DNA from: Streptomyces fructofermentans
GTDB taxonomy: Bacteria > Actinomycetota > Actinomycetes > Streptomycetales > Streptomycetaceae
Direction of reading: 5' to 3'
NCBI RefSeq assembly: GCF_014651055.1
Contig: NZ_BMWD01000003.1
Coordinates: 356,813 to 420,812 of the forward strand
Length of the DNA stretch: 64,000 nt
The notes under the pieces are model-generated. The model searched no databases. It was not told where the DNA came from and saw nothing but the letters and a program-made list of their open reading frames with translations. Positions 15,557 to 25,466 of this stretch are shown here, one piece after another. Within the stretch, counting starts at the first letter, position 1. Every line of letters begins with the position of its first letter. Made by a program: the position numbers and the translations under genes.

Positions 15557-16375
15557 ATGAGCTCTCTGCTGCTGCTTACCAATGCCCTTCAGCCGTCGAC
15601 GGAGGTGCTTCCCGCCCTCGGCCTGCTGCTGCACAACGTGCGTGTCGCCCCCGCCGAGGGCCCCGCGCTCGTCGACACCCCGGGTGCCGACGTCATCCTG
15701 ATCGACGGGCGGCGCGACCTCCCGCAGGTGCGCAGCCTGTGTCAGCTGCTGCGCTCGACGGGCCCCGGCTGCCCCCTCGTCCTCGTCGTGACGGAGGGCG
15801 GCCTCGCGGCCGTCACCGCCGACTGGGGCATCGACGACGTCCTGCTCGACACCGCCGGGCCGGCGGAGGTCGAGGCACGGCTGCGGCTGGCCATGGGCCG
15901 CCAGCAGATCGTCAACGACGACTCCCCCATGGAGATCCGCAACGGCGACCTCTCGGTGGACGAGGCGACCTACAGCGCCAAGCTCAAGGGCCGGGTCCTC
16001 GACCTGACCTTCAAGGAGTTCGAGCTGCTGAAGTACCTCGCCCAGCACCCCGGCCGCGTCTTCACCCGCGCTCAGCTCCTCCAGGAGGTCTGGGGCTACG
16101 ACTACTTCGGCGGCACGCGCACCGTGGACGTGCACGTACGGCGGCTGCGGGCGAAGCTCGGTCCCGAGCACGAGTCGCTGATCGGGACCGTCCGGAACGT
16201 GGGTTATCGATTCGTTACGCCGGAGAAGGTGGACCGGGCGTCGGACGAGGCCAAGGCCAAGGCGGCCCGGCCAAAGCCGGAGGATGCGGACGAGACGGCC
16301 CCGCCGGAGACCGCGGAGGCCACGGGGGCCGCCGGAGGGTCTCAGGATGCGGTCGTACGACCTGCCCAGAGGTAG
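15557..16375 (+). CDS. glnR: GlnR: global nitrogen regulator (orphan OmpR-type)
   Basis: GlnR activates glnA, amtB and the nitrate/nitrite genes and represses ureA and gdhA under nitrogen limitation. This 272-residue protein is nearly identical, as I recall it, to S. coelicolor GlnR (SCO4159) over the first 230 residues. The receiver keeps D50 with R52 (VILIDGRRD) but lacks the usual acidic pocket, consistent with a phosphorylation-independent dimer. The winged-helix domain includes [19 protein letters not shown] and [16 protein letters not shown]. The Ala/Glu-rich C-terminal tail of about 45 residues varies between species. ATG 15557 follows GGGGGGAAGGG. Confidence 0.97.
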   Translation: MSSLLLLTNALQPSTEVLPALGLLLHNVRVAPAEGPALVDTPGADVILIDGRRDLPQVRSLCQLLRSTGPGCPLVLVVTEGGLAAVTADWGIDDVLLDTAGPAEVEARLRLAMGRQQIVNDDSPMEIRNGDLSVDEATYSAKLKGRVLDLTFKEFELLKYLAQHPGRVFTRAQLLQEVWGYDYFGGTRTVDVHVRRLRAKLGPEHESLIGTVRNVGYRFVTPEKVDRASDEAKAKAARPKPEDADETAPPETAEATGAAGGSQDAVVRPAQR

Positions 16376-16398
16376 GTCCATCCGCGTAGACTCCGCGC

Positions 16399-17421
16399 GT
16401 GGCCAAGGTGACTCGGGATGATGTGGCGCGACTGGCGGGTACTTCCACCGCCGTCGTCAGCTATGTCATCAACAACGGACCCCGGCCGGTCGCCCCGGCC
16501 ACGCGCGAGCGTGTACTCGCCGCGATCAAGGAGCTGGGGTACCGGCCCGACCGGGTCGCCCAGGCCATGGCTTCGAGGCGTACCGACCTCATAGGCCTGA
16601 TCGTGCCGGACGCGCGCCAGCCCTTCTTCGGGGAGATGGCGCACGCGGTCGAACAGGCCGCGTCCGAGCGCGGGAAGATGGTGCTCGTCGGGAACTCCGA
16701 CTACATCGGCGAGCGCGAGGTCCACTATCTGCGGGCCTTCCTCGGCATGCGGGTCTCGGGACTCATCCTCGTCAGCCACGCGCTGAACGATCTGGCCGCC
16801 GCGGAGATCGAGGCCTGGGACGCCCGGGTGGTGCTGCTGCACGAGCGGCCCGAGGCCATCGACGACGTGGCGGTCGTCACCGACGACATAGGGGGCGCCC
16901 AGCTCGCCACCCGCCACCTCCTGGAGCACGGGTACGAGTACGTCGCCTGTCTCGGAGGCACCGCCGAGACGCCCGCGGTCGGCGACCCCGTCTCCGACCA
17001 CGTCGAGGGGTGGCGGCGTGCGATGCACGAGGCCGGGCGCTCCACCGAGGGGCGCCTCTTCGAGGCGCTCTACAACCGGTACGACGCCTACAAGGTGGGC
17101 CTGGAGCTCCTGTCCGGGCCCCATCGCCCGCCGGCGATCTTCTGCTCCACCGACGACCAGGCGATCGGTCTGATGCGGGCCGCCCGCGAACTGCGGATCG
17201 ACGTGCCGGGCGAGCTGGCCGTGGCCGGGTTCGACGACATCAAGGAAGCGGCTCTGACGGATCCGCCGCTGACGACCATCGCCTCCGACCGGTCGGCGAT
17301 GGCCCGGGCGGCGGTCGACCTCGTGCTCGACGACGGGTTGCGGGTCGCCGGGTCCCGCCGTGAGCGGTTGAAGCTGTTCCCTTCGCGGTTGGTCGTGCGG
17401 CACTCGTGCGGGTGTCGCTGA
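16399..17421 (+). CDS. LacI-family transcriptional regulator
   Basis: This is a 340-residue repressor. The N-terminal helix-turn-helix reads [20 protein letters not shown] and is followed by the hinge [16 protein letters not shown] periplasmic-binding-protein-type ligand domain runs to the end ([21 protein letters not shown]). The GTG start at 16399 lies six bases after TAGACT, so it is probably leaderless. No sugar transporter or catabolic gene adjoins it, so it may act at distant targets. The C-terminus HSCGCR, with two Cys, is unusual for LacI members. Confidence 0.92.
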   Translation: MAKVTRDDVARLAGTSTAVVSYVINNGPRPVAPATRERVLAAIKELGYRPDRVAQAMASRRTDLIGLIVPDARQPFFGEMAHAVEQAASERGKMVLVGNSDYIGEREVHYLRAFLGMRVSGLILVSHALNDLAAAEIEAWDARVVLLHERPEAIDDVAVVTDDIGGAQLATRHLLEHGYEYVACLGGTAETPAVGDPVSDHVEGWRRAMHEAGRSTEGRLFEALYNRYDAYKVGLELLSGPHRPPAIFCSTDDQAIGLMRAARELRIDVPGELAVAGFDDIKEAALTDPPLTTIASDRSAMARAAVDLVLDDGLRVAGSRRERLKLFPSRLVVRHSCGCR

Positions 17422-17470
17422 GCGCCGGCTCGGGCCGGTTGGGTTCGCTGGGGCGGCCGTGCGGGGGGTC

Positions 17471-17603
17471 GTGACGGTTCGTCCCGGCTGAGCGCCGTTC
17501 CCCGCGCCCCTGTCGGGGCTCCGCCCCCGTGTTCTCCGACCCTTCGTCCCGGCTGAGCGCGCCGTTCCCCGCGCCCCCTTCGGCTCCGCCCCCATGTTTT
17601 CTG
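17471..17603. repeat. Two diverged copies of a streptomycete intergenic repeat
   Basis: A unit reading TTCGTCCCGGCTGAGCGC, then CGTTCCCCGCGCCCC, then a GGCTCCGCCCCC block appears at about 17478-17523 and again at about 17542-17594. The GTTCCCCGCGCCCC core recurs widely between genes in streptomycete genomes and can pair with the GGGG runs. It fills most of the 290-bp interval between the LacI and protease genes. Confidence 0.6.
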
Positions 17604-17713
17604 GCCGTGCGGTTCGGTCTGCGTGGGGGCTTTATATCGGGCATACGCGGTTCTGTCGGGCTTCTCAGGGTGCACTCAGGGAGCTCTCATGCGGGGGAGT
17701 CAGAGTCTGGGAC

Positions 17714-18829
17714 ATGACCGAGAGCTTCCGCCGCAGCGGCGAGTACCCCGAGGGCGACCAGCAGCATTCCGCGTACGCGCAGGGCCACCCGCAGCAGCGG
17801 TCGCCCTACTCGGAGCAGCCCCACGCCCCCTCCGTGAACCCCGAGTGGCCTCCCCCGCCCACGCACCGGCCGTGGCAGCAGGGTGACGCCCCCACCTCGC
17901 TCCTCTCCGAGCCCGTGTCCTCGTCCTCCGCACCCGCCGCGCACCGCAGGCGTGCCAAGGGCCCGCTGGCCCTGCTGGCAGCCGTCGCCATCGCGGCCGC
18001 GGCCGTCGGCGGCGGCACCGCCTACGCGTTCCAGGAGCTGTCCGGCAACGACACCGCGGCGAGCAGCAGCACGAGCACCAACGTCGTGCCCGCCAGCAGG
18101 AAGGGCACCGTCGCCGGGGTCGCCGAGGCGGTCGGCCCGAGCATCGTCGAGATCAGCGCGACCTCCAACGCGGGTTCGTCGACCGGGTCCGGCGTCGTCA
18201 TCACGACCGGCGGCGAGATCATCACCAACAACCACGTGATCTCGGGCGCCTCCGACATCAAGGTGCAGCTCAGCAACGGCAAGTCGTACGCCGCGACCGT
18301 CGTCGGCACGGACAGCGCGAAGGACCTCGCGCTGATCCGGCTGACGAACGCGCCCTCCGGCCTGAAGACCGCGACGCTCGGCGACTCCGACGGCATCCAG
18401 GTGGGCGACGAGGTCGTCGCGATCGGCTCCCCCGAGGGCCTGACCGGCACCGTCACGAGCGGCATCGTCTCCGCGCTCGACCGGGACGTCACCGTGTCCA
18501 CCGACGAGAGCCGGGGCCAGGAGCAGCAGGGCGGCAGCGGCCAGTGGCCGTTCGAGTTCGGCGGCAGGGAGTTCAACGGCGACACCGGTTCGTCCACGAC
18601 CACCTACAAGGCCCTCCAGACCGACGCGTCCCTCAACCCGGGCAACTCCGGCGGCGCGCTGATCGACATGAACGGCAACATCATCGGGATCAACTCCGCG
18701 ATGTACTCGTCCGCCGACTCCTCCGGCTCCGGCTCCGCGGCGGGCAGCGTGGGCCTCGGCTTCGCCATCCCGATCAACACCGTCAAGGCCGACCTGGACT
18801 CCCTGCGGTCCGGCGGCTCCGACAACTGA
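17714..18829 (+). CDS. Membrane-anchored HtrA/DegP-like serine protease
   Basis: This is a 371-residue protein. A Gln/Pro-rich cytoplasmic tail (1-80) leads to one transmembrane helix (about 84-106) and an extracytoplasmic trypsin-like domain. The catalytic triad is H174 (TNNHVIS), D204 (KDLALI) and S312 (NPGNSGGAL). The frame ends about 25 residues after the last catalytic strand, so no PDZ domain follows, unlike most HtrA proteins. The adjacent two-component system recalls other actinobacterial systems in which a stress-sensing kinase controls an HtrA-type protease. A role in surface protein quality control is likely. Confidence 0.9.
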   Translation: MTESFRRSGEYPEGDQQHSAYAQGHPQQRSPYSEQPHAPSVNPEWPPPPTHRPWQQGDAPTSLLSEPVSSSSAPAAHRRRAKGPLALLAAVAIAAAAVGGGTAYAFQELSGNDTAASSSTSTNVVPASRKGTVAGVAEAVGPSIVEISATSNAGSSTGSGVVITTGGEIITNNHVISGASDIKVQLSNGKSYAATVVGTDSAKDLALIRLTNAPSGLKTATLGDSDGIQVGDEVVAIGSPEGLTGTVTSGIVSALDRDVTVSTDESRGQEQQGGSGQWPFEFGGREFNGDTGSSTTTYKALQTDASLNPGNSGGALIDMNGNIIGINSAMYSSADSSGSGSAAGSVGLGFAIPINTVKADLDSLRSGGSDN

Positions 18830-18843
18830 CCCCGGAGGTCCGC

Positions 18844-19023
18844 ATGCAGGTCAAGACCGTCTCCCACTCCGTCGCGGGCACCGGCCCGGCCGCGCTCGCG
18901 CCGGCCCTCGGCATCGCGCACGAGCTGCACGCCCCGCGGTCCCGGGCGCCCGAGGTGGCACCCGCCGCCGCACGCGGCACCCGCCGCGGCGCCGCCCGGG
19001 CCCGCCGGCCCGTACGCGGCTGA
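18844..19023 (+). CDS. Possible 59-residue basic protein
   Basis: ATG 18844 follows GGAGG with five bases between, a strong ribosome binding site just 14 bp after the protease stop. The protein is Ala/Arg-rich and begins MQVKTVSHSVAGTGPAALAPA, with a C-terminus of RARRPVRG. No family or motif is recognisable. The ribosome binding site and position argue for a real gene; the composition would also be expected by chance at this GC content. Confidence 0.45.
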   Translation: MQVKTVSHSVAGTGPAALAPALGIAHELHAPRSRAPEVAPAAARGTRRGAARARRPVRG

Positions 19024-19104
19024 CCCTTTCCGGCCCGACCTGAAAACGTGCGAGGCTGAAAGCGGCCCCGATCACGTCCCACCGCACCCGAGGAACCGAC
19101 CGCG

Positions 19105-19836
19105 ATGAGCCCCTCCGACGGCGACCGTGAACCCCAGCGCATCCTGATCGTCGACGACGAGCCGGCGGTACGCGAAGCACTCCAGCGCAGCCTCGCCTTC
19201 GAGGGGTACGGCACCGAGGTCGCCGTGGACGGCGCGGACGCGCTGGAGAAGACCGTCGCGTACCGGCCCGACCTGGTGGTCCTCGACATCCAGATGCCCC
19301 GGATGGACGGCCTGACCGCGGCCCGGCGCATGCGGGGCGCGGGCACGACGACGCCGATCCTGATGCTCACCGCCCGCGACACCGTCGGCGACCGGGTCAC
19401 CGGACTCGACGCGGGCGCGGACGACTACCTGGTCAAGCCCTTCGAGCTCGACGAGCTGTTCGCCCGCGTACGGGCGCTGCTGCGGCGCAGCTCGTACGCG
19501 GCCGCGTCGGTGGGCACGCCGTCGGACGACGCCCTCACCTTCGGCGACCTGCGCATGGACCTCGCCACGCGCGAGGTCACCCGGGGCGGCCGGGCCGTGG
19601 AGCTGACCCGCACGGAGTTCACGCTGCTGGAGATGTTCCTGGCCCATCCGCGCCAGGTGCTGACCCGCGAGCAGATCCTCAAGGCGGTCTGGGGCTTCGA
19701 CTTCGAGCCGTCCTCGAACTCGCTGGACGTGTACGTGATGTACCTGCGCCGCAAGACCGAGGCGGGCGGGGAGCCGCGCCTCGTGCACACGGTGCGGGGT
19801 GTGGGCTACGTGCTGCGGTCGGGCGGGGCCGAGTGA
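19105..19836 (+). CDS. OmpR-family response regulator
   Basis: This is a 243-residue response regulator. The receiver has the acidic pair DD near residue 17, phospho-acceptor D61 ([12 protein letters not shown]), and Lys in YLVKPFE. The winged-helix domain contains [17 protein letters not shown] and [14 protein letters not shown]. Its stop overlaps the kinase start by four bases (GTGA), so the pair is translationally coupled. The flanking protease gene is a likely target. Confidence 0.95.
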   Translation: MSPSDGDREPQRILIVDDEPAVREALQRSLAFEGYGTEVAVDGADALEKTVAYRPDLVVLDIQMPRMDGLTAARRMRGAGTTTPILMLTARDTVGDRVTGLDAGADDYLVKPFELDELFARVRALLRRSSYAAASVGTPSDDALTFGDLRMDLATREVTRGGRAVELTRTEFTLLEMFLAHPRQVLTREQILKAVWGFDFEPSSNSLDVYVMYLRRKTEAGGEPRLVHTVRGVGYVLRSGGAE

Positions 19837-21293
19837 ACAGGTTCGTCCGCCGCTTCGGGTCCCGGCCGATCCGCTCCCGGCTCGCGCTCCTGGTCTCCAC
19901 CGCCGTGGCGTTCGCGGTCGCGGCCGTCTCGGTGACGTGCTGGTTCATCGTGCAGGGCAAGCTCTACGAGCAGGCGGACGCGTCGATCGACAACGTGAGC
20001 CTCCGGCTGCGCAGCGGCGACGTGGCCGCCTTCTTCGCGAACTGCACCCAGACCACGGACGACAGTTCCAGTCAGCTCCGCCCGGCGTTCTACTACATCC
20101 AGCTGATCAAGTCGGACGGCACGACGTGCGTCAATCCCGGGTCCGCGGGCATGGTGAAGCCCACGGACGCGGACGAGGAGATCGCGGCGGACCCCGAGCC
20201 GGGCGCCTCGTCCGTCCGCAACACGACCGCCACGAACGGCGACAGCGTGCGGGTGAGGACCGTACCCGTCATGATCGGCCCGGGGCCGGACGCGGAGGCC
20301 TACCCCGATGTCGCCCTGATGGTCGGGGTCTCCCTGGAGGACACCGAGAAGACCCTCAGCGACCTCGCCCTGATCCTGCTCCTCGTCTCGGGCATCGGGG
20401 TCGTCGGAGCCGGGGCCGCGGGCCTCGCGGTGGCCCGCGCGGGGCTCCGGCCCGTCGACAGGCTCACCGAGGCCGTCGAGCACGTGGCCCTGACGGAGGA
20501 CCTCTCCATCCGCATCCCCGTCGAGGAGGACAGCGAGGACGAGATCGCCCGGCTGTCCCGCTCCTTCAACTCGATGACCGCCTCCCTGGCGGGCTCCCGC
20601 GAGCTCCAGCAGCAGCTCATCGCCGACGCGGGCCACGAACTGCGCACCCCCCTCACCTCCCTCCGCACGAACATCGAACTGCTCGCCCGCAGTGAGGAGA
20701 CGGGCCGGCCCCTCCCGCCGGCGGACCGCGCGGCGCTGCTCGCCTCCGTGAAGGCGCAGATGACCGAACTGGCCGCGCTGATCGGCGACCTGCAGACGCT
20801 CTCGCGGTCGGACGCGGGGACACCGGCCGACCGTGTGCAGGTCGTCGCGCTGCACGACACGGTGGAGGCGGCCCTGCGCCGCGCGCGGCTGCGCGGGCCG
20901 GAGCTGACGATCACGGCCGACGTGCACCCCTGGTTCGTCAGGGCGGAACCCGCGGCACTGGAGCGCGCGATCGTGAACGTCCTCGACAACGCGGTGAAGT
21001 TCAGCCCCGGGGGCGGCGCGGTCGAGGTCGCGCTGAGGGCCGGCGAGCTGACCGTACGGGACCACGGCCCGGGCATCCCCGCCGATGAACTCCCCCACGT
21101 CTTCGACCGGTTCTGGCGTTCCCCGTCGGCCCGCGCGCTCCCCGGTTCGGGCCTCGGCCTGTCGATCGTGGCGCGCGCGGTCCAGCAGAGCGGCGGCGAG
21201 GTGACGGTGGGCCCGGCGGACGGCGGCGGCACCGTCGCGACGGTCCGGCTGCCCGGCGCCCCGACCCCGCCGCCCGCGCTGGACGGCTCCTGA
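19833..21293 (+). CDS. Sensor histidine kinase with two extracytoplasmic cysteines
   Basis: This is a 486-residue kinase. TM1 spans about 18-40, and an extracytoplasmic loop about 41-177. TM2 spans about 178-201, and a HAMP linker follows. HisKA has H268 (AGHELRTPL); the HATPase has N386 (NVLDNAV), D410 (DHGPGIP) and GSGLGLSIV. The sensor loop contains exactly two cysteines, C71 (FFANCTQ) and C99 (DGTTCVNP), which could form a disulfide, so redox or secretion-stress sensing is plausible. GTG 19833 overlaps the regulator's stop. Confidence 0.94.
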   Translation: MNRFVRRFGSRPIRSRLALLVSTAVAFAVAAVSVTCWFIVQGKLYEQADASIDNVSLRLRSGDVAAFFANCTQTTDDSSSQLRPAFYYIQLIKSDGTTCVNPGSAGMVKPTDADEEIAADPEPGASSVRNTTATNGDSVRVRTVPVMIGPGPDAEAYPDVALMVGVSLEDTEKTLSDLALILLLVSGIGVVGAGAAGLAVARAGLRPVDRLTEAVEHVALTEDLSIRIPVEEDSEDEIARLSRSFNSMTASLAGSRELQQQLIADAGHELRTPLTSLRTNIELLARSEETGRPLPPADRAALLASVKAQMTELAALIGDLQTLSRSDAGTPADRVQVVALHDTVEAALRRARLRGPELTITADVHPWFVRAEPAALERAIVNVLDNAVKFSPGGGAVEVALRAGELTVRDHGPGIPADELPHVFDRFWRSPSARALPGSGLGLSIVARAVQQSGGEVTVGPADGGGTVATVRLPGAPTPPPALDGS

Positions 21294-21303
21294 CGGCGGG
21301 GGC

Positions 21304-22419
21304 TCAGCCCTCCTGCGACGCCGTCGGCGTCTCCTTGATGCCGTTCACGACGGCCCGCTTCAGGACGGCGCTGGTGAACACGACGGTGCCGGGCTTCAAC
21401 AGGGCCTCGGTGCCGGTGTTCCGCTTCACCTGCACGACGCGCTCCCCGAGGAACACATGGGTCTTCCTGTCGAAGATCCACTCCTCGCGCTGCCCGCTGG
21501 CCTCGTCGAGGCGCGCCACCGCGACGCCGTGCCGGCCGGCCGCGTCCACCGCGTCGTCGACGACCACGACGCCCGGGATCTTCGCGGCCGTCCTGAAGAG
21601 GGCCGAGTACAGCTCGGCGGGCGGATAGCTCTCGCCGAGCAGGTCGCCGATGGTGGTGAAGGCCTGCTGGTCGGGGGTGTTGCCCATGCCCCTGGTCTCC
21701 TTGTAGATCGTGGCCAGGAGCTTGTCGGGGTCGGTCGTCAGTCCGGCGAGGTAGTCGTAGGACGGGCTGTTCAGGTCGGCCACCGGGGTGTTGCCCCGCT
21801 CGTCCGGAAGGCTGAGCGTCTCCCCCTCGGCGCTGTCGTTGACGGCCGGGTCGACGAGCCGGCCCTTCGTGCCGTCCGCCGAGCGCCAGACCTGCCGGCG
21901 GTGCGGTTCGTGGCTGGCCAGGGTGGTCGTGCCGCCGACGGTCCTGAGGAAGGTGTCGGCGGTCCTCGACTCGACGTAGACGTACTGGCCCGGCTCCACC
22001 GTCGGGTGGCCGCTCGCGGCCGCCGCGAGGGAGATCCGGTCGAGGAGCTGGGGCACGCCCTCGCTGCTCGCGGCACCGATCTCCGTGGTCAGGCCGGGCC
22101 CGGTGGCGACGCCTCCGTCCGCGACCCCGCCGCCGTCGTTCACGACCACGCCGGCGACGACCGCGGCGGCCAGGCCGGCGGCCAGCGCGGGCAGGGTCAC
22201 GGCGGGGCGGGGCAGCCGGAGGCGGCGCGTGCGCGCCGGGCCGCCGGGCCGCCCGCCGTGCTCCTCCTGCTGGGACGTCTGAAGCTGCTGGATCCGGGCC
22301 ATCAGGTGCTCCTTGTGGAACTGGTGACGGCCCGTCGGCAGGTCACGCGCTGTACGGGACAGGAGCTCTGCGTCCTGGTCCCCCTCGGCAGGGCTCTGCC
22401 GGGGCGTGCTCGCGTTCAT
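21304..22419 (-). CDS. CU044_5270-family membrane protein (sigma factor partner)
   Basis: This is a 371-residue protein. About 60 cytoplasmic residues include HLMARIQQLQ, and one transmembrane helix (about 75-95, ALAAGLAAAVVAGVVV) follows. The extracytoplasmic domain carries the family pattern GQYVYVESRT, HRRQVWRSADG and LYSALFRTAAKIPGVVVV. Its ATG overlaps the stop of the ECF sigma gene by four bases. In actinobacteria such proteins regularly follow an ECF sigma factor, so it may act as a transmembrane anti-sigma or sensor, although no zinc-binding HxxxCxxC motif is present. Confidence 0.85.
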   Translation of the reverse strand: MNASTPRQSPAEGDQDAELLSRTARDLPTGRHQFHKEHLMARIQQLQTSQQEEHGGRPGGPARTRRLRLPRPAVTLPALAAGLAAAVVAGVVVNDGGGVADGGVATGPGLTTEIGAASSEGVPQLLDRISLAAAASGHPTVEPGQYVYVESRTADTFLRTVGGTTTLASHEPHRRQVWRSADGTKGRLVDPAVNDSAEGETLSLPDERGNTPVADLNSPSYDYLAGLTTDPDKLLATIYKETRGMGNTPDQQAFTTIGDLLGESYPPAELYSALFRTAAKIPGVVVVDDAVDAAGRHGVAVARLDEASGQREEWIFDRKTHVFLGERVVQVKRNTGTEALLKPGTVVFTSAVLKRAVVNGIKETPTASQEG

Positions 22420-23099
22420 CGGTTTCCTTCCTGTGCGGGCCGGATCGCGTGGGTGTGATCGCCTCTTGTCTGTCGGGCGGGGCGGGCGCCTTCCCGAATT
22501 CCGCGGACTTCTTTCCGGGAGGCGGCGGCCGGCGCGCCGGCGGGGCGGGGCGGCCGCGCACCGGGGGCGGCCTGCGCAGCGGAGAGCGCGCGCAGCTTCC
22601 TGCGGGCCCGCGAGAGCCGGGAGGCGACGGTGCCGACGGGAACGCCCAGCGCCGCCGCCGCGGCCTCGTAGTCGAGTCCCTCGCCCAGGCACAGCGCGAC
22701 GACCTCGCGCTCGGGCCTGCGCAGGGCGGCCAGCGCGGTGAGCGCCGCCGCCAGGCGGCGGCCGCCGTCGACGCGGGCGGCGACCTCCTCGGCGTGGTCG
22801 GGCACCGCCGACTCGGCCGCCGCCGCGGCGCTCGCGGCCCGGCGGTACCGGCGGTTGCTGCGGTACTGGTTGCGCGCGGTGTTGGTGGCGATGCCCAGCA
22901 GCCAGGGCCGCAGGGAGCCGCCCTCCGGGTCCACCCTGGCGCGCAGCCGCCACGCCTCCATGAAGGTCGCCGCCATCACGTCCTCGGCGGTCGACCAGTC
23001 GGCCGTCAGCCGGAAGGCGTGGTTGTAGACCGCTCGCGCGTACGTGTCGAAGAGTTCGGCGAACGCGCTCGGATCACCGGCCCGTACCCGGGTTCGCAT
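22416..23099 (-). CDS. ECF-type RNA polymerase sigma factor
   Basis: This is a 227-residue protein. Region 2 reads FAELFDTYARAVYNHAFRLT then DVMAATFMEAWR, and region 4 reads RRPEREVVALCLGEGLDY then VPVGTVASRLSRARRKL. A 45-residue basic tail follows region 4. ATG 23099 has AGGAG ten bases upstream; GTG 23111 would put that sequence too close. The gene is translationally coupled to the CU044_5270 protein. Its promoter targets are unknown. Confidence 0.9.
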   Translation of the reverse strand: MRTRVRAGDPSAFAELFDTYARAVYNHAFRLTADWSTAEDVMAATFMEAWRLRARVDPEGGSLRPWLLGIATNTARNQYRSNRRYRRAASAAAAAESAVPDHAEEVAARVDGGRRLAAALTALAALRRPEREVVALCLGEGLDYEAAAAALGVPVGTVASRLSRARRKLRALSAAQAAPGARPPRPAGAPAAASRKEVRGIREGARPARQTRGDHTHAIRPAQEGNR

Positions 23100-23288
23100 G
23101 GAAATGGTCACTCCTATGAGCTGTACGGCACCGGGGGCCGCCTTCCCGTGATCCGCGTCACATGCCGTCGCCCCCGGCGGCCGGTCCCTCCTCAGGACGC
23201 GCACAGCCGTCCGCCGGATGCCCCACAGCCCGGGCGCCTAGTGTCGCTCCCAGTCGATCGGGCCACCGCGGAAGGCGGGCGAACGGAC

Positions 23289-24125
23289 ATGAGCGAGGAA
23301 CTGCACGACCACGACAGGGGTCTCGGCTTCGACCTGCCCGTGCTGCACCGGCGCGGGATGATCAGGCTGCTCGCCGGGGCGGGTCTGGTGCCGCTGGTGG
23401 GCTGCTCCGGCGACGGCGCCGGGTCCTCGGGCTCCTCCGCGCCCGCCTCCGACGGCTCGGCGGCCTCCTCCGCCGCGTCCGCCGGCTCCGGCGGGGATTG
23501 CGCGGCCGTTCCCGGCGAGACCGCGGGCCCGTACCCCGGTGACGGCTCCAACGGTGTGAACGTGCTCAAGGAGAGCGGTGTCGTACGCCGGGACATCACC
23601 TCCAGCTTCGGCTCGGCGAGCGGCACGGCCGCCGGCGTCCCGCTGACGGTCACCCTGACCGTCGTCGGGGCGGGGGCCGAGTGCGGGACGCCCGAGGAGG
23701 GGGCCGCCGTCTACCTCTGGCACTGCGACCGGGACGGCAACTACTCGCTGTACTCCGAGGGCGTCACCGGGGAGAACTACCTGCGCGGCGTCCAGGAGGC
23801 CGACGCCCGGGGGCGGGTCACGTTCACCAGCGTCTTCCCGGCCTGCTACCCCGGCCGCTGGCCGCACATCCACTTCGAGGTGTACGGGAGCCTCGCGGAC
23901 GCCACCGCCGCGACCGCGATCACCGCGACCTCGCAGCTCGCCCTGCCGGAGGACGTCTGCGGCACCGTGTACGCGACGGACGGCTACGAACGCAGTGTGG
24001 AGAACCTCGCCCGCCTCTCCCTGGAGACGGACAACGTGTTCTCCGACGGGCACGACCGGCAATTGGCGAAGGTCACCGGAAGCGTCGCCGAGGGGTACAC
24101 CGCGACCCTCACCGTTGCGGTGTGA
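23289..24125 (+). CDS. Intradiol-dioxygenase-fold lipoprotein
   Basis: This 278-residue protein has a lipobox LVGC with C39, after an Arg-containing N-region (LHRRGMIRLLAGAG), so export and lipid anchoring are likely. A Ser/Ala/Gly linker precedes the dioxygenase domain. Candidate non-heme Fe(III) ligands are Y152 (GNYSLY), Y187 (ACYPGR), H193 and H195 (WPHIHFEVYG), and YLWHCDRDG matches the family core. Intradiol dioxygenases cleave catechols, and an exported form could act on lignin-derived or quinone compounds. ATG 23289 was preferred on family alignment. Confidence 0.88.
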   Translation: MSEELHDHDRGLGFDLPVLHRRGMIRLLAGAGLVPLVGCSGDGAGSSGSSAPASDGSAASSAASAGSGGDCAAVPGETAGPYPGDGSNGVNVLKESGVVRRDITSSFGSASGTAAGVPLTVTLTVVGAGAECGTPEEGAAVYLWHCDRDGNYSLYSEGVTGENYLRGVQEADARGRVTFTSVFPACYPGRWPHIHFEVYGSLADATAATAITATSQLALPEDVCGTVYATDGYERSVENLARLSLETDNVFSDGHDRQLAKVTGSVAEGYTATLTVAV

Positions 24126-24158
24126 CCGCCCCGCGGCACCCGCGCGGGCTGCCGCGGC

Positions 24159-25466
24159 TCACTTGCCGACGGCCAGCCCGCCTCCGGCCACGCGGACCCT
24201 GATGCCGTCCTTCTGCACGCGCACGTCCCGCAGCCGCAGTTCGCCGCCCTCCGGGGGCTTCGGGAGGCGGAAGCCGATGGACAGGCGGTCCACCAGCGCG
24301 GGGCGGGTGAGCCGGGACAGACCGTCGAGGAGGGCCGGGTCGAAGCCGAGGCGCCTGAGGACCTCGGGGTGGTCCGCGGCGAGGTCGATGAGGTTGACCT
24401 TCATGAGCCTGCCGGCGAAGCGCTGGGAGCCGGTGAGTTCGGCGAGCCCGGTGTCGTCGCGCAGCGCTTCCCGGACCGCGGTGTCCGGTACTCCGAGGCG
24501 CTCGGCGACCGACGGCACGGACAGCAGCTCCTTGACCCTGCGCTTCTCCTTCGCGACGCGGGCGGCGGAGCCGCGGGTCAGGTGCAGGCCCTCGGACCGG
24601 CGGGTGCCCGGGCGGAAGGTGGCGAGGTCGCCGATGTCCAGGCGCATCCCGCCGACCTCGGTGGAGATGCCGCGCGGGCCGTCCCGGCGGATCCGCGCGT
24701 CGGCCCGCAGCCGCAGGTCGTGCCCGGCGACGGGCAGGGTGCCGCGCGCACGGACCTGGTCGCGGCCGTGGCCGGTGAACGTCACCTGCGAGGCGCCGAG
24801 CTCACGGTTCAGGTCGTCGAAGGAGAGCAGCACCTCGCCGTCCAGCCCCGCGATGCGGGCGCCGCGGACGGAGGTCGGGCCGCCGTCGATCCGTATGCCG
24901 GTGGCCGTGGCCGAGACCCTGGCCAGCGAGACCCGGTCGGCGGCCACGTCCGGCACGGTGACCGAGACGGAGTCGAGCCGGCCGTCGAGGACCTGGGTGA
25001 CGAAGGGGAAGCCGTCGATGTCCACCTCGGGCGCCGCGCTCAGCCCCATCTGGTCCCGGAGCCTGTCGGCGGCGGTTCGCTGCGCGTACATGAGGGCCCA
25101 GCGGTCGCCGAGGGCGAGGAAGGCGGCGAGGACGAGTACCGCGATGACGGCCTTGGCGGCGAGCGGCAGGGCGGCGAGCGGGCTCCTGCGGCGTTTGCGG
25201 CGCGGCCTGCGCCGTTCGGCCCGGCGGCCGGCTCCGCGGTCGCGCCCCGAGCGGCGGCGGCCGGTGCGGCGACGGTGGTCGGGCGGCGTCCACAGCTCCT
25301 CTGCCCCGGACTCCCCGTCGGCCGCGGGCGCCGGGGGCGCCGTGTCCGCTCCGGGTCCCTCGGACGCCGAGCGGAGGAAGTCCTCCAGTGGTCCCTCGTC
25401 GAGACGGGCCGGTTCCTCGTACGGGTCGGGAGGGGAGTGTGCGGTGATGGGGTGGGGGGTACGCAT
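24159..25466 (-). CDS. DUF2993 protein, long form
   Basis: This is a 435-residue protein. A highly basic cytoplasmic region (about residues 65-95, many RRR and RRKR) precedes one membrane helix (about 98-120) and a DUF2993 extracytoplasmic domain. The domain carries the hallmark D-V-D-I-D-G-F-P-F-V-T-Q, matching the same motif in the smaller paralogue at 11739-12497. It may bind lipids at the cell envelope by analogy with mycobacterial LmeA. The frame begins GTG-ATG; the ATG at 25466 is taken as start. It is separated from the nucleotidase by 126 bp. Confidence 0.82.
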   Translation of the reverse strand: MRTPHPITAHSPPDPYEEPARLDEGPLEDFLRSASEGPGADTAPPAPAADGESGAEELWTPPDHRRRTGRRRSGRDRGAGRRAERRRPRRKRRRSPLAALPLAAKAVIAVLVLAAFLALGDRWALMYAQRTAADRLRDQMGLSAAPEVDIDGFPFVTQVLDGRLDSVSVTVPDVAADRVSLARVSATATGIRIDGGPTSVRGARIAGLDGEVLLSFDDLNRELGASQVTFTGHGRDQVRARGTLPVAGHDLRLRADARIRRDGPRGISTEVGGMRLDIGDLATFRPGTRRSEGLHLTRGSAARVAKEKRRVKELLSVPSVAERLGVPDTAVREALRDDTGLAELTGSQRFAGRLMKVNLIDLAADHPEVLRRLGFDPALLDGLSRLTRPALVDRLSIGFRLPKPPEGGELRLRDVRVQKDGIRVRVAGGGLAVGK

